Of a stretch of 64,000 nt of DNA, positions 51,501-60,231 are shown piece after piece. Each line of letters starts with the position of its first letter. Within the stretch, counting starts at the first letter, position 1. The notes under the pieces are model-generated. The model was not told the origin of the DNA and searched no databases. It was given only the letters and a program-made list of their open reading frames with translations. Source of the DNA: Hymenobacter rubripertinctus (lineage in GTDB: Bacteria > Bacteroidota > Bacteroidia > Cytophagales > Hymenobacteraceae); NCBI RefSeq assembly GCF_003583925.1, contig NZ_QYCN01000009.1:51183-115182 (forward strand), given 5' to 3'. Both the position numbers and the translations under genes were made by a program.

Positions 51501-51508
51501 TATCTTTG
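51501..51508 (+). promoter_or_regulatory. -7 element for the second Uma2 gene
   Basis: TATCTTTG is an exact match, 22 bases before the ATG at 51531, at the same distance as in the first Uma2 gene. Confidence 0.6.
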
Positions 51509-51530
51509 GAATAAACCAAGCATTGCTTCA

Positions 51531-52136
51531 ATGGCTCAGCCCCAAACTGTCGCGCCCGCCCGCTATACGGTCGAAGAATATCTGGCGCTGGAAGAAACCG
51601 CCGACCAGCGCCACGAATACTTTGAGGGCGAAGTGTACGCCATGTCGGGCGCATCGGCCACGCACCACACCATCCGCCAGAACTGCGTTATCAGTTTGCG
51701 GGCGGGGCTGCGCGGGCGGGGCTGCAAGGTGTATGACGAGGGAATGAAGCTGGCCGTGCAGGAAGGCCGGTACTACACGTATCCAGATGTGCTCGTGACC
51801 GGCCATGCTGATGATGTGGACGAGCCCTTTGTCGTGCGCCACCCGGTGCTCCTCATCGAAATCCTGTCGCCTTCCACCGCCGACCGCGACCGGAGCTGGA
51901 AATTCAACCAGTACAAGCAACTGCCCTCGTTGCAACACTACGTGCTCATCACGCAGCACACTTGTCTAGTGGAGTGGTTCCGGCGGGAGGAAAGCGGCGT
52001 GTGGTCCTTCACGCCGCTGGCGGAGCTGACCGACGTGCTGGAAATTCCCGAGCTGGGCCTGACGATGCAGGTGGCGGACATCTACGACGAACTGGACATC
52101 ACGCCTATGCAGGCGCAGCCACCTGCGGCACAGTAA
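51531..52136 (+). CDS. Uma2-family (PD-(D/E)XK-like) protein, copy 2
   Basis: The 201-residue protein is a paralogue of the gene at 46255. It shares the opening ARYTVEEYLALEETADQRHE and the core YTYPDVLVTGHAD, LLIEILSPSTADRDR and KFNQYKQLPSLQHYVLI with the nuclease-like Asp, Glu and Lys. No signal peptide is present. It follows the response regulator by about 100 bases but has its own promoter. Biological role unknown; these genes often occur in many scattered copies. Confidence 0.88.
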   Translation: MAQPQTVAPARYTVEEYLALEETADQRHEYFEGEVYAMSGASATHHTIRQNCVISLRAGLRGRGCKVYDEGMKLAVQEGRYYTYPDVLVTGHADDVDEPFVVRHPVLLIEILSPSTADRDRSWKFNQYKQLPSLQHYVLITQHTCLVEWFRREESGVWSFTPLAELTDVLEIPELGLTMQVADIYDELDITPMQAQPPAAQ

Positions 52137-52172
52137 GCTGTTGCTCAGATAAGCGAACGTAGGATTGAAAGC

Positions 52173-52204
52173 AAAACGACCGCCCCAAATAGGGCGGCCG
52201 TTTT
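52173..52204 (-). terminator. Terminator of pruA
   Basis: AAAACGACCGCCC (52173-52185) pairs with GGGCGGCCGTTTT (52192-52204). The single irregular pair is a G-U only on the minus strand, which favours the pruA transcript; it may also serve the convergent Uma2 gene. Confidence 0.78.
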
Positions 52205-52236
52205 CAATTCAGGCTGAGAAGAAGCAACGCTTCGTT

Positions 52237-53901
52237 CTAAATGCCTTTGTCGCGGTTTAAATCCTCGGCCGGGGCGGCTCCCAGGAAGGGGTAGCGGTAG
52301 TCCACCACGGGCACGAAGGTTTCCTTGATGGTGCGCGGCGACACCCAGCGGAGCAGGTTCAGGATAGAACCGGCCTTGTCGTTGGTGCCGGAAGCGCGGG
52401 CGCCGCCGAAAGGCTGTTGGCCCACGACTGCGCCGGTAGGCTTGTCGTTGATGTAGAAGTTGCCAGCGGCCTGCACCAGCTTGCGCGTGGCCAGGTCGAT
52501 GGCGTAACGGTCCTGGGAGAAAACAGCGCCGGTGAGGGCGTAGGGCGAAGTCTGGTCGACTACCTCCAGGGTTTCCTCGAACTTGTCGGCCTCGTACACA
52601 TATACCGTTACTACCGGTCCGAACAGCTCCTCGCACATCGTCACGTACTTGGGGTCCTTGGTCACGATGACGGTGGGCTCGATGAAGTAGCCCTTCGACT
52701 TGTCGTAGCCGCCGCCGGCAATGATTTCTACACTGCTGTCGGCCTTAGCGGCGTCGAGATACTTGGCCAGCTTATCGAACGACTTCTCGTCGATAACGGC
52801 ATTGATGAAGTTGGAAAGGTCCTCCACGTCGCCCATTTTGAATGAGGCGAGATCTTCCTTCACGTAGCCGAGGATTTCGTCGGCCAGGTTCGAGGGCAGG
52901 TACACCCGCGAAGCCGCCGAGCACTTCTGGCCCTGGTATTCAAACGCACCGCGCGAAATTCCCACGGCCACCGCCTTCGCTTTGGCCGATTTGTGGGCCA
53001 CAATGAAGTCCTTGCCGCCGGTTTCACCCACAATGCGCGGGTAGGTCTTGTACTTGCTGATGTTCTCGCCAATCGTTTTCCAGATGTGCTGGAACACGCC
53101 GGTCGAGCCCGTGAAGTGGATGCCGGCGAAGTCGGGGTGCTGGAAAATGACGTTGCCGGCCGTCGGGCCGTCCACGTACACTAAGTTGATGACGCCATCG
53201 GGCACGCCAGCCTCCTTGAACAGCTCCATCAGCACCTGGGCCGAGTAAATCTGGGTGTCGGCGGGCTTCCAGACGATTACGTTGCCGAGCATGGCCGCCG
53301 AAGTGGGCAGGTTGCCAGCAATGGCCGTGAAGTTGAAGGGCGTGAGGGCGAAGATGAAGCCCTCCAAAGGGCGGTGTTCCAGGCGGTTCCACATGCCGGG
53401 CGATGAGGCGGGCTGCTGCTTGTACAGCTCGCTCATGTAGTGCACATTGAAGCGCAGGAAGTCAATAAACTCGCAGGCAGCGTCAATTTCGGCCTGGAAA
53501 GCGTTTTTGCTCTGGCCCAGCATGGTGGCCGCATTGAGGCGGGCGCGGTAGGGGCCGGCCAGCAAATCGGCGGCTTTCAGGAAAATGGCGGCGCGTTGCT
53601 CCCAGGGCAGCTCGGCCCACTCGGTGCGGGCGGCCAGGGCGGCATCAATGGCCTGCTGCACGTGCGAGGCGTCGCCGCGGTGGAAGTGGCCCAGCGTGTG
53701 CTTATGGTCGTGGGGCGGGCTCATGCGCACAAGTTTGCCCGTGCGTACTTCCTGGCCGCCAATGTGCATGGCAATGTCGCGCTCCTGCTGCTTGAACTCC
53801 TTGAGCGTCTTGAGCAACTCAATCCGCTCGGGCGAATCGGGTGCGTAACCCTTTACGGGCTCGTTAATCGGCAGCGGAACGTTGAAAAAGGCGTTGGCCA
53901 T
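52237..53901 (-). CDS. pruA: L-glutamate gamma-semialdehyde dehydrogenase
   Basis: The enzyme oxidises glutamate gamma-semialdehyde (from P5C) to glutamate with NAD+, the second step of proline degradation. The 554-residue protein matches the mitochondrial/Bacteroidota P5CDH type: FALTPFNFTAIAGNL, NVIVWKPADTQIYSA, IHFTGSTGVF (NAD loop), the general base Glu in VGETGGKDF, and the nucleophile in EYQGQKCSAASRVYLP. The closing QQPFGGARASGTNDKAG is typical. No proline dehydrogenase gene is nearby. Confidence 0.95.
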   Translation of the reverse strand: MANAFFNVPLPINEPVKGYAPDSPERIELLKTLKEFKQQERDIAMHIGGQEVRTGKLVRMSPPHDHKHTLGHFHRGDASHVQQAIDAALAARTEWAELPWEQRAAIFLKAADLLAGPYRARLNAATMLGQSKNAFQAEIDAACEFIDFLRFNVHYMSELYKQQPASSPGMWNRLEHRPLEGFIFALTPFNFTAIAGNLPTSAAMLGNVIVWKPADTQIYSAQVLMELFKEAGVPDGVINLVYVDGPTAGNVIFQHPDFAGIHFTGSTGVFQHIWKTIGENISKYKTYPRIVGETGGKDFIVAHKSAKAKAVAVGISRGAFEYQGQKCSAASRVYLPSNLADEILGYVKEDLASFKMGDVEDLSNFINAVIDEKSFDKLAKYLDAAKADSSVEIIAGGGYDKSKGYFIEPTVIVTKDPKYVTMCEELFGPVVTVYVYEADKFEETLEVVDQTSPYALTGAVFSQDRYAIDLATRKLVQAAGNFYINDKPTGAVVGQQPFGGARASGTNDKAGSILNLLRWVSPRTIKETFVPVVDYRYPFLGAAPAEDLNRDKGI

Positions 53902-53978
53902 AGAACGAAGAGGTTTTGAGTGGTGGGGTGGAAGGCTAGACTACAAAGGTAGGGCTTCAAGGTTAGTGCGTAAACCGT

Positions 53979-54060
53979 CTGTCATCCTGAGCGGAGCGAA
54001 GGACCTTATCCCATTAAATGCAAAGTGGGACAAGATCCTTCGCTCCGCTCAGAATGACAG
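53979..54060. repeat. GTCATCCTGA palindrome between pruA and SRAP gene
   Basis: CTGTCATCCTGAGCGGAGCG with the following AAGGA pairs with TCCTTCGCTCCGCTCAGAAT and GACAG at the right end with a single mismatch. It is the best-kept copy of this family and lies about 80 bases upstream of pruA. Confidence 0.88.
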
Positions 54061-54072
54061 ATGGTTTCAGGC

Positions 54073-54750
54073 TCAACTTGCCGGCTCCAGCACCGCCGGC
54101 TCGTTGTGGGCCGGCGAATTTACCAGCTTACTGATAACGTACTCGCGCATCAATTCGGCGGGGTAGGGGCGGAGTAGGGCTTGGTGGTCGGCGGCCGAAA
54201 CGGCGTCGCTCAGCCAGCTTTGCTCAGCTTCGGGCCCTTCCAGTAGCACGGGCATCCGGTGGTGCAGCGGGGCCATCAGGGCGTTAGGTTCGGTGGTGAC
54301 GATGGTGAACGTGGGCAGGATTTCGCCGGTGGCGCGGTCGAGCCACTCGTCCCAGAGGCCGGCGAAGGCGTAGGGTTGCCCCGAGGTGAGCAGGATACGG
54401 TGGGGCGTTTTGGGCGGCAGGCCGTGGGCTTCCTTCTGCTGCCACTCATAAAAGCTGTCGGCCAGTACCAGGCAGCGGCGGCGTTGGAGTAGCTGCCGGA
54501 ACGAGGGTTTCTCGGCCAGCGTTTCGGCTCGGGCGTTGATGGGCTGGGGGCCGCTGCTGCGGTCCTTCACCCAGGCCGGCACCAAGCCCCACTGCATGAG
54601 CCGCACCTGCTGGGGGGCGGCGTTGGTAATCACGGGCAGGTGTTGGGAGGGCGCGGCGTTGTAGGTCGGGGCGAAATCGGCAGTGAAATCGGCCCCGAAC
54701 CGTTCTTTTACCAGGCCCGGCGAGGAAATGAGGGAGTAACGGCCGCACAT
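54073..54750 (-). CDS. SRAP-domain protein (YedK/HMCES type)
   Basis: SRAP proteins trap abasic sites in single-stranded DNA through a thiazolidine link to Cys2. The 225-residue protein starts MCGRYS, so the catalytic cysteine is next to the initiator Met; this fixes the start at 54750. Further active-site parts are YNAAPSQHLPVI (Asn), ADSFYEWQ (Glu) and PLHHRMPVLL (His). It is complete and probably active. Confidence 0.95.
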   Translation of the reverse strand: MCGRYSLISSPGLVKERFGADFTADFAPTYNAAPSQHLPVITNAAPQQVRLMQWGLVPAWVKDRSSGPQPINARAETLAEKPSFRQLLQRRRCLVLADSFYEWQQKEAHGLPPKTPHRILLTSGQPYAFAGLWDEWLDRATGEILPTFTIVTTEPNALMAPLHHRMPVLLEGPEAEQSWLSDAVSAADHQALLRPYPAELMREYVISKLVNSPAHNEPAVLEPAS

Positions 54751-55196
54751 AATGGAAGGAGGGTAAAACGTGAGGCGTTGTTTTACGCGCCAAGGCGGAA
54801 GGGTGTTATCAGTTGCCAGGGCGGAGTTGCCAGGCAGTTCAACTGACCAATCCGCCCTGGCAACTGACCACTGCTTGGGCAAAGGGCCGGAGTTACGGAG
54901 GGAACAGGAAAACCAGGGGGGCAATAGGGAAGAACGCTCTGAGGCGGAGCTCCGCTACGCGGGTGCTCGGGTAACTCAGCGCGAAAGGGCGGCTTTCCCA
55001 AACGTGTAAGGCCTGTTGCATGACCAGTTGCGAGGGGGTGATACTGCGAATTCGCTGATTGGTGTAATAAAAATAGGGGCGTGATACTCGCTACCTACTT
55101 TTCGAGCCGAAAGCCGATCAAGCCAGTCTGCTCTGGGCTGGTATTTCGGGTGGCTCAGTCACTTCCATCTTATCATACTTACTTCCTCTCACCTCC
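54751..55196. other. 446-base intergenic region
   Basis: No gene is seen in this divergent region. It has a 16-bp perfect inverted repeat (54810-54825 with 54851-54866, CAGTTGCCAGGGCGGA) and a weak -7-like TACTTTTC at 55096-55103 that could serve the T9SS cargo gene. The right half is less GC-rich. Confidence 0.6.
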
Positions 55197-57395
55197 ATGA
55201 AAAAAAAACTATTCCTGATGACGTTTCTCGGTCTGTGGTTCAGCCAACGACCCGCGTTTGCCCACAAAGAGTGGGTCCATCAGTACATGGTGCAACAGTC
55301 GTATCTGTATTTAGAGCAGCAGATCGGTCCTGTTCCGGCCCTGCGCGACGCTATTGGGCTTAACTTCCGCGGCCGGGGCCTCGACAGCCGCCCCTTCAAC
55401 AACAGCTATCCTATCGGTATCGGGGCCTGGCGCGAAGACTCCGAGGACCCGGTGTATGGCTACGGAGGCACCAGAGGCTTCACGCCGTCCATTACCCACT
55501 TCTGGGACGCTGACAACCCCAATGAGAACTATGAGTCGACGCCGCTGAACATTGGCTACACGTCGAAAGCGCCCAATGCCTGGGAGAAAGCCCGCGTGTA
55601 CCTGTTTTGCCAGGACCGCAATGGGGCGCACGACGTTACCATTCCCTTTGTGATGCCCGGCGAGGCCTCCGTGCGCAATTACATCATCACCTATACGTCG
55701 TTGCCCGAGCTCTACAAAGGAAATTATTTCCTGGAAGGCATCAGCAATGCCGACGGTAGTGGCCGCGTCAATTACTACCTGCCGCAGTTCAACCCCGGCT
55801 TTGGCCAGCCCGTGGCGTTGCAGTTGCTGGGCCGGGTGGCTCACCTGCTGGGCGACATGAGCGTGCCGGCCCACACCCATTCGCACCTGCATCCGTGCCC
55901 CGCCAACCGGCCTGACCATTACGAGCAGGACATGGGCAACACCTACTACTCGAACAACAACCTGGGGAAGTGCGAGGACGACCCCGGCGGGGCCTATCCG
56001 GCCCAGAGCTGGACGGCGGCCACGGCGGCCCAGCAGGGAGGCCTGCTGACTGATATTCATTGTCTGCCCAGCGCCCGCGACAAGGCCAAGTACCTGTTTT
56101 ATACGATGAACCAGCTGGCAGACTTTTTCCCTAGCGGCGTGAACTACGGCGATATGGGAACCTTCAACCGTGGAGGCGACCAGTCTTTCATGCGGGGTGA
56201 CAACGATTTGTCGCAGGGTTCAAACCCGTACATTACGGGCATGTACAGCTCCTACGGCTGGGTTCCCCCCACGAGCATCAACACCACCCAGATTGCCAAC
56301 GTGACCTTCAACTTCAGCATCCGGGCCGTTGCCACGCTGTTTCAGTGGTTTGCATTTGAGGCCGGCATCACCCGGGACCTGAAAAATCAGCAGATTGCCA
56401 ACTACTCGGGGTCGGATATGATTTGCACCAACGCTTTCTTTGATGTGAACAGTGCCCCATCCGGGACGGATGTTCAATGGACGGCAGAACCTGCTCATCT
56501 GGTTACAACCAGCACGTTTACCGGCCCAATGAACCGCCCGGTTCTGAATCTGACGGCCAACGGCGGGGCGCAGGGCCTGGTAACCGTAAAGGCCTCCTAC
56601 ACCAGCAACGACGGCTGCTATTCCGGGCCGGTTGCCCTGCAACGGCAGGTATGGGTGGGAGCACCGAATATGGTGCTGAAAAAAGCCCCGGCTACCGAAC
56701 TCATATGCCCCGGCATAACGGCCTATTTCGAAGCCGGCGTAGCGCGGCCCAGTCTGGAAGGCCCCATCACCTACCAATGGAGCTGCTCGTTGCCGGGCAG
56801 TAGTACCGGCACCAGCGCGACGTACAGCGTTATTGCGCCCAACCGCTACGACGTGCCGGTATCGGTGTCCTGTACCATGACCAATGCCTGCGGATTGTCG
56901 TCGACCCTAAACCTGTATTACACCACCGCCAATCCCAATGGCAGCTACTTTACTTCCACTAAACAAAAGGGAGATAAGCTGCGCGTTCCCTGCGATAATA
57001 CCAATCCGGGGGGCGTTTACAACTCCGGGGGCTACTACAGAACAACGGATACGACCAACAAGCCGGATGGGAATAATAGCGCCCTCGACGCCAGCAACTC
57101 GCCGCAGATGGCCATCGGGAACGAGAAAGATGAGGTGTCGGTTTTCCCCAACCCCAGCAACATGGGCTTTGAGTTAGTGGTGCCGCCCGCCGCCTTGTTC
57201 GCCAAAGGCCCGAACGGCAAGCTACTGACCCTCCATTACACGCTACGCGACAACCTGGGCCGCGTCATGAAGGAAGGAACCAGCAGCAACACCAGCATCC
57301 AGATTGACACGCGTGCCCTGACGGCGGGGATATATTCGCTCTCCTGCTCGCTCAACGGCAAAACGTTCCATAAGCGGGTGCAGGTTCTGCACTAG
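55197..57395 (+). CDS. T9SS-exported protein with phospholipase C/S1-P1-like zinc motif
   Basis: The 732-residue protein has a signal peptide (residues 1-22, ends RPAFA). The N-terminal 390 residues look like the zinc-dependent phospholipase C/S1-P1 nuclease group: histidines right after the signal (AHKEWVHQYM), and a core of RVAHLLGDMSVPAHTHSH (His216, Asp220, His226, His230) followed by RPDHYEQDM. Residues about 400-600 form Ig/PKD-like beta domains with paired cysteines. The last 85 residues are a T9SS type A sorting domain (VFPNPSNMGFELVV, ALTAGIYSLS). It is probably a surface or secreted hydrolase; activity is inferred from the motif only. Confidence 0.78.
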   Translation: MKKKLFLMTFLGLWFSQRPAFAHKEWVHQYMVQQSYLYLEQQIGPVPALRDAIGLNFRGRGLDSRPFNNSYPIGIGAWREDSEDPVYGYGGTRGFTPSITHFWDADNPNENYESTPLNIGYTSKAPNAWEKARVYLFCQDRNGAHDVTIPFVMPGEASVRNYIITYTSLPELYKGNYFLEGISNADGSGRVNYYLPQFNPGFGQPVALQLLGRVAHLLGDMSVPAHTHSHLHPCPANRPDHYEQDMGNTYYSNNNLGKCEDDPGGAYPAQSWTAATAAQQGGLLTDIHCLPSARDKAKYLFYTMNQLADFFPSGVNYGDMGTFNRGGDQSFMRGDNDLSQGSNPYITGMYSSYGWVPPTSINTTQIANVTFNFSIRAVATLFQWFAFEAGITRDLKNQQIANYSGSDMICTNAFFDVNSAPSGTDVQWTAEPAHLVTTSTFTGPMNRPVLNLTANGGAQGLVTVKASYTSNDGCYSGPVALQRQVWVGAPNMVLKKAPATELICPGITAYFEAGVARPSLEGPITYQWSCSLPGSSTGTSATYSVIAPNRYDVPVSVSCTMTNACGLSSTLNLYYTTANPNGSYFTSTKQKGDKLRVPCDNTNPGGVYNSGGYYRTTDTTNKPDGNNSALDASNSPQMAIGNEKDEVSVFPNPSNMGFELVVPPAALFAKGPNGKLLTLHYTLRDNLGRVMKEGTSSNTSIQIDTRALTAGIYSLSCSLNGKTFHKRVQVLH

Positions 57396-57408
57396 CCCAA
57401 CGGGTTGC

Positions 57409-57458
57409 TGAAATCAGAAAAGCCAATCTGCGCGAGCGGGTTGGCTTTCCTGATTTCA
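57409..57458 (+). terminator. Terminator of the T9SS cargo gene
   Basis: TGAAATCAGAAAAGCCAA (57409-57426) pairs with TTGGCTTTCCTGATTTCA (57441-57458), with two mismatches in the middle. It lies between convergent genes. Confidence 0.75.
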
Positions 57459-57484
57459 GGGGCCGGGAACGAGTTGAGCGCCAC

Positions 57485-58036
57485 CTACGAGAGCCGCGCC
57501 AGCAGCTCCCGCACCTGCCGCTCCAGGTCGGGGAGGGAGCCGGAGTTGTGCAGCACGGCGTCGAAGTGGGGATAAGCGTCGAGGGCCGTCTCGCTGGGAT
57601 GGTCGTCGTCGCGGGTGCCGTCGCCGCGCTGGCCGAGCGGGTCGCCCTCCACGCGCAGCATCAGGCCGCTGCGGCTCCGGATGAGGTCGGCCTCGTTGGG
57701 GAAGCGTACGTCGGGAATGAGCGTGTGCTGGTCGGTGGGCAGTTGCGAGAAGAAAGCCTGCACCCAGATGGCGGGCTCCCAGTGGCGCAGGGCCAGGCCC
57801 ACCTGCTGGAGCATTTCGCCCCGGGTGCGCCCGAACGTGGGCAGCAGCTCGGCCTTGCCGGCCTGCGAAAAATAAGGGGCCGTGCCCTCACCGGCCAGCG
57901 CCGCGCACACGGCCTTGATGGGTTCGCCCACCGAGCGGATATGCCACCGGCGTTCCGGCTGGAGCTGTTGCAGCAACCGGGCAACGGTGTCTTTGCCGCT
58001 GCCCCGGCGGCCCGAAAATCCAATCAGTCGAATCAT
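57485..58036 (-). CDS. Deoxynucleotide monophosphate kinase-like P-loop protein
   Basis: The 183-residue protein starts with a P-loop (LIGFSGRRGSGKDTVARLL, Walker A at residues 7-14). It matches the phage-type dNMP kinase group rather than dephospho-CoA kinase: RTRGEMLQQVGLALRH is followed by LIPDVRFPNEADLIRSRSG, where the DVRFPNEA motif is typical. It would phosphorylate a deoxynucleotide monophosphate in the cytoplasm. The gene is complete and stands alone, which is unusual since most relatives are in phages. Confidence 0.82.
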   Translation of the reverse strand: MIRLIGFSGRRGSGKDTVARLLQQLQPERRWHIRSVGEPIKAVCAALAGEGTAPYFSQAGKAELLPTFGRTRGEMLQQVGLALRHWEPAIWVQAFFSQLPTDQHTLIPDVRFPNEADLIRSRSGLMLRVEGDPLGQRGDGTRDDDHPSETALDAYPHFDAVLHNSGSLPDLERQVRELLARLS

Positions 58037-58122
58037 CGGGCAAAGGTATACTACCAGATGTTTTGGCTACGTTAACAGCGGCCGACGGTCTTCTCGGTAT
58101 CTCCCCCTTATTCCTTCCTTGT

Positions 58123-58877
58123 ATGCGATTCCCTCTCTGGCTGGGTGCCTTACTGCTGGCAAGCTGCGCCGTGCCTTCCTCACTGGTGCCCAACGACCAG
58201 CAGCCCCACCTGAAAGTGGCGGGCCTGGGGGGAGTTACTTCCTACCCCAACCAAGCCGAAATAACGGTCGAAGTCTCGTTTACCAAGCCCCGGCTCAAGG
58301 AATCGGTGGTCGAAGTGCAGACCGTTATCGGCGACGTAATGACCGCCATTCGGCCGTTTGTACGCACCGATCAGGACATTCGCACCAGCTTCGGTTCCAC
58401 CAACAAAGAGTACCCCTACCGCAACGAGAAGGAAGTTTTTGCGGGCTATCAGGCCACCCAGTCGCTCACGGTAAAGCTCCAGGACCTGACGCGGCTCGAA
58501 GAATTTATCGAGAAGCTCCTGGGCACCCGCGTCAGCCGAATCCAGCCCAGGCCGACAGCCTTCAGCAACAAGCTAACCTGATTGCGCTGCGCAACTCACT
58601 CAGGGCAGCCGACAAACTCTGCGCCGAGCTAGGGCAAAAGCGCGGCCGGGTATTAGCCGTAACCGAGGAGGGAGGAAGCCAGCGGTCGGAATCAGGCTGG
58701 GGCGGCAACGTGAATATGGAAGTGTACAGCAAAAGCATGGGGGGCCACAGCTTCCGCCTCACCCCCGACCTGATGACGTTCAGCGGCCAGGTGCACACCA
58801 CCGTGGCGCTGGAGTCTGGAGTAAGGAACAAGAGTTACAAGAATGCTTTCAACTCGCTCAGGCAGCTGATTTCGTAG
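58123..58877 (+). pseudogene. SIMPL (DUF541) lipoprotein gene with a frameshift
   Basis: The start at 58123 encodes a lipoprotein signal (LLLASC) and the first half of a SIMPL domain (HLKVAGLGGVTSYPNQAEIT, up to GTRVSRIQ). This frame stops at 58581 after a nonsense tail. The second half continues in another frame from about 58545 (AQADSLQQQANLIALRNSLR, then GRVLAVTEEG and the final MTFSGQVHTTVALE) to the stop at 58877. A one-base loss near 58543-58548 would explain it. There is no slippery heptamer, so programmed frameshifting is unlikely; either a real mutation or a sequencing error. Its last 43 bases overlap the convergent HAD gene. Confidence 0.85.
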
Positions 58878-59533
58878 GTTACCTCGTTGAAGTGGCGGCG
58901 CTTTTCGGGGTTGAAGTATACCTGATCGAGGCCGGCATTGTAAGCCCCGAGCACGTCGCACTCCAGGTTGTCGCCCACCATCAGGCTCTCGGCGGCCCGA
59001 GCCCCGGTGCGTTCCAGCGCGTGCCGGAAAATGCGGGTGTCGGGCTTGAGGTGGCCGCAACACTCGGAGGTCACGATTTCCTGGAAGTAGTCGGTCAGGT
59101 TGGAGGCCCGGAGCTTGAGGTGCTGAATGTCGCGGAAGCCGTTGGTAATCAGGTGCAGCTGGTAACCCTTGGCGCGCAGGTAGTCGAGTACCTCGTGGGT
59201 GTAGGGGAACACGGCCGTTTTGTGGGGCAGCAGATCGGTAAACTCGTCCGAGAGGGTGGGCGGCGAATCAGCCTCCGTGAGGCCCAGCTTCAGGAAGGTG
59301 CGCGGGAAGCGGGTGGCGCGCAGCTGCTGCTGCCCGATTTTGCCGTTCTGGTAGAGCCGCCACAACCCGTGGTTGATATCGGAATAGACCCGGATAAACT
59401 CCTCCACCGAAAACGCGCCGTAGCGGCTCAAATCGTGCTGGTCGAACAGGTGGCGCAGGGTTTCGTCGGCGTTGGTTTCGAAATCCCAGAGCGTATGGTC
59501 GAGGTCGAAGAAGAGGTGGCGGTAGGTTTTCAT
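58835..59533 (-). CDS. yjjG: YjjG-family HAD pyrimidine nucleotidase
   Basis: The 232-residue HAD-superfamily protein shows the nucleophile motif HLFFDLDHTLWDF, motif II HLITNGF, the lysine near SECCGHLKPDTRIF and the acidic motif MVGDNLECDVLGAYNAG. The pattern fits YjjG, a nucleotidase that removes non-canonical pyrimidine nucleotides. An alternative ATG lies 9 bases upstream at 59542. It is the last of three closely spaced genes (ferredoxin, unknown, HAD). Confidence 0.9.
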   Translation of the reverse strand: MKTYRHLFFDLDHTLWDFETNADETLRHLFDQHDLSRYGAFSVEEFIRVYSDINHGLWRLYQNGKIGQQQLRATRFPRTFLKLGLTEADSPPTLSDEFTDLLPHKTAVFPYTHEVLDYLRAKGYQLHLITNGFRDIQHLKLRASNLTDYFQEIVTSECCGHLKPDTRIFRHALERTGARAAESLMVGDNLECDVLGAYNAGLDQVYFNPEKRRHFNEVTYEISCLSELKAFL

Positions 59534-59552
59534 TTGGCGCATGTCAGGAAAA

Positions 59553-60230
59553 TCAGGCGAACAGTTTCACTTTAAAAGGTAACCAGGTAGCAGGTTCGTC
59601 GGCCACTTTATCCGTGTGAGGAGCCGCACGCTGGCAGTCGGCTTCGTTGGTGAATAACCCGTAGTCATTCAATCCGATGCCAAATAAAGTGCGATATTCT
59701 TCTTCCAGAATGTGGTAGGAAGAAGGCTCATAACTACCGTCATCAAATAGGCCCAGCAAGTCAAAACCAATTGTCTGACCGGCTTCAGGCTCGGGGACTT
59801 GCTGTTGCAGGAGGGTCGCCAGATTCGGCCAGTTAGGGGCAGAATGTTGTTCAACTTCAGCGGTAGCAGCTGACAAGTGCGATTCATGTAGAAAAATGCC
59901 TAACAGCTTCACTTGAGGTAGATCAACTAAAAACTGCTCCTGAAACGTAAGGGCATCTTTTCGCTCGAAGAAAAACCCTGGCGCGCCATATTTATTCTGT
60001 TCGAACAGTGCTGTTGTACTGGCATGCAACCTGCCTAATGCTGGCTCGACAAGCGGAAAGTTTTTGGGAACCTGCCGTTTGCTGTACTGCCAACTAAATC
60101 CCCAATTGCCGGGATACAGTTGGCTAATGAATGTGCTTACCGACCATACCCGGCTAGTGTAAGTATGCCCATTGACCGTGCCACGCTCGTGCTTGGGAAT
60201 AACCAGATAGTAACCAGCTGTATAGTACAT
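59553..60230 (-). CDS. Protein of unknown function between ferredoxin and HAD genes
   Basis: The 225-residue protein has no signal peptide or membrane segment. It starts at the ATG at 60230 (MYYTAGYYLVIPKHERG), one base after the ferredoxin stop, so translation is probably coupled. Recognisable pieces are aromatic-rich strands (YTSRVWSVSTFISQLYPGNWGFSW), LLGIFLHESHL and an acidic C-terminal half (GLFDDGSYEPSSYHILEEEY). I do not recognise a family. Composition is slightly lower in GC than its neighbours. Confidence 0.75.
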   Translation of the reverse strand: MYYTAGYYLVIPKHERGTVNGHTYTSRVWSVSTFISQLYPGNWGFSWQYSKRQVPKNFPLVEPALGRLHASTTALFEQNKYGAPGFFFERKDALTFQEQFLVDLPQVKLLGIFLHESHLSAATAEVEQHSAPNWPNLATLLQQQVPEPEAGQTIGFDLLGLFDDGSYEPSSYHILEEEYRTLFGIGLNDYGLFTNEADCQRAAPHTDKVADEPATWLPFKVKLFA

Positions 60231-60231
60231 G

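Noticed and set aside
58540..58560. Programmed ribosomal frameshift in the SIMPL gene
   Set aside because: No X-XXY-YYZ heptamer and no downstream pseudoknot is visible, and SIMPL proteins are normally made from one frame.
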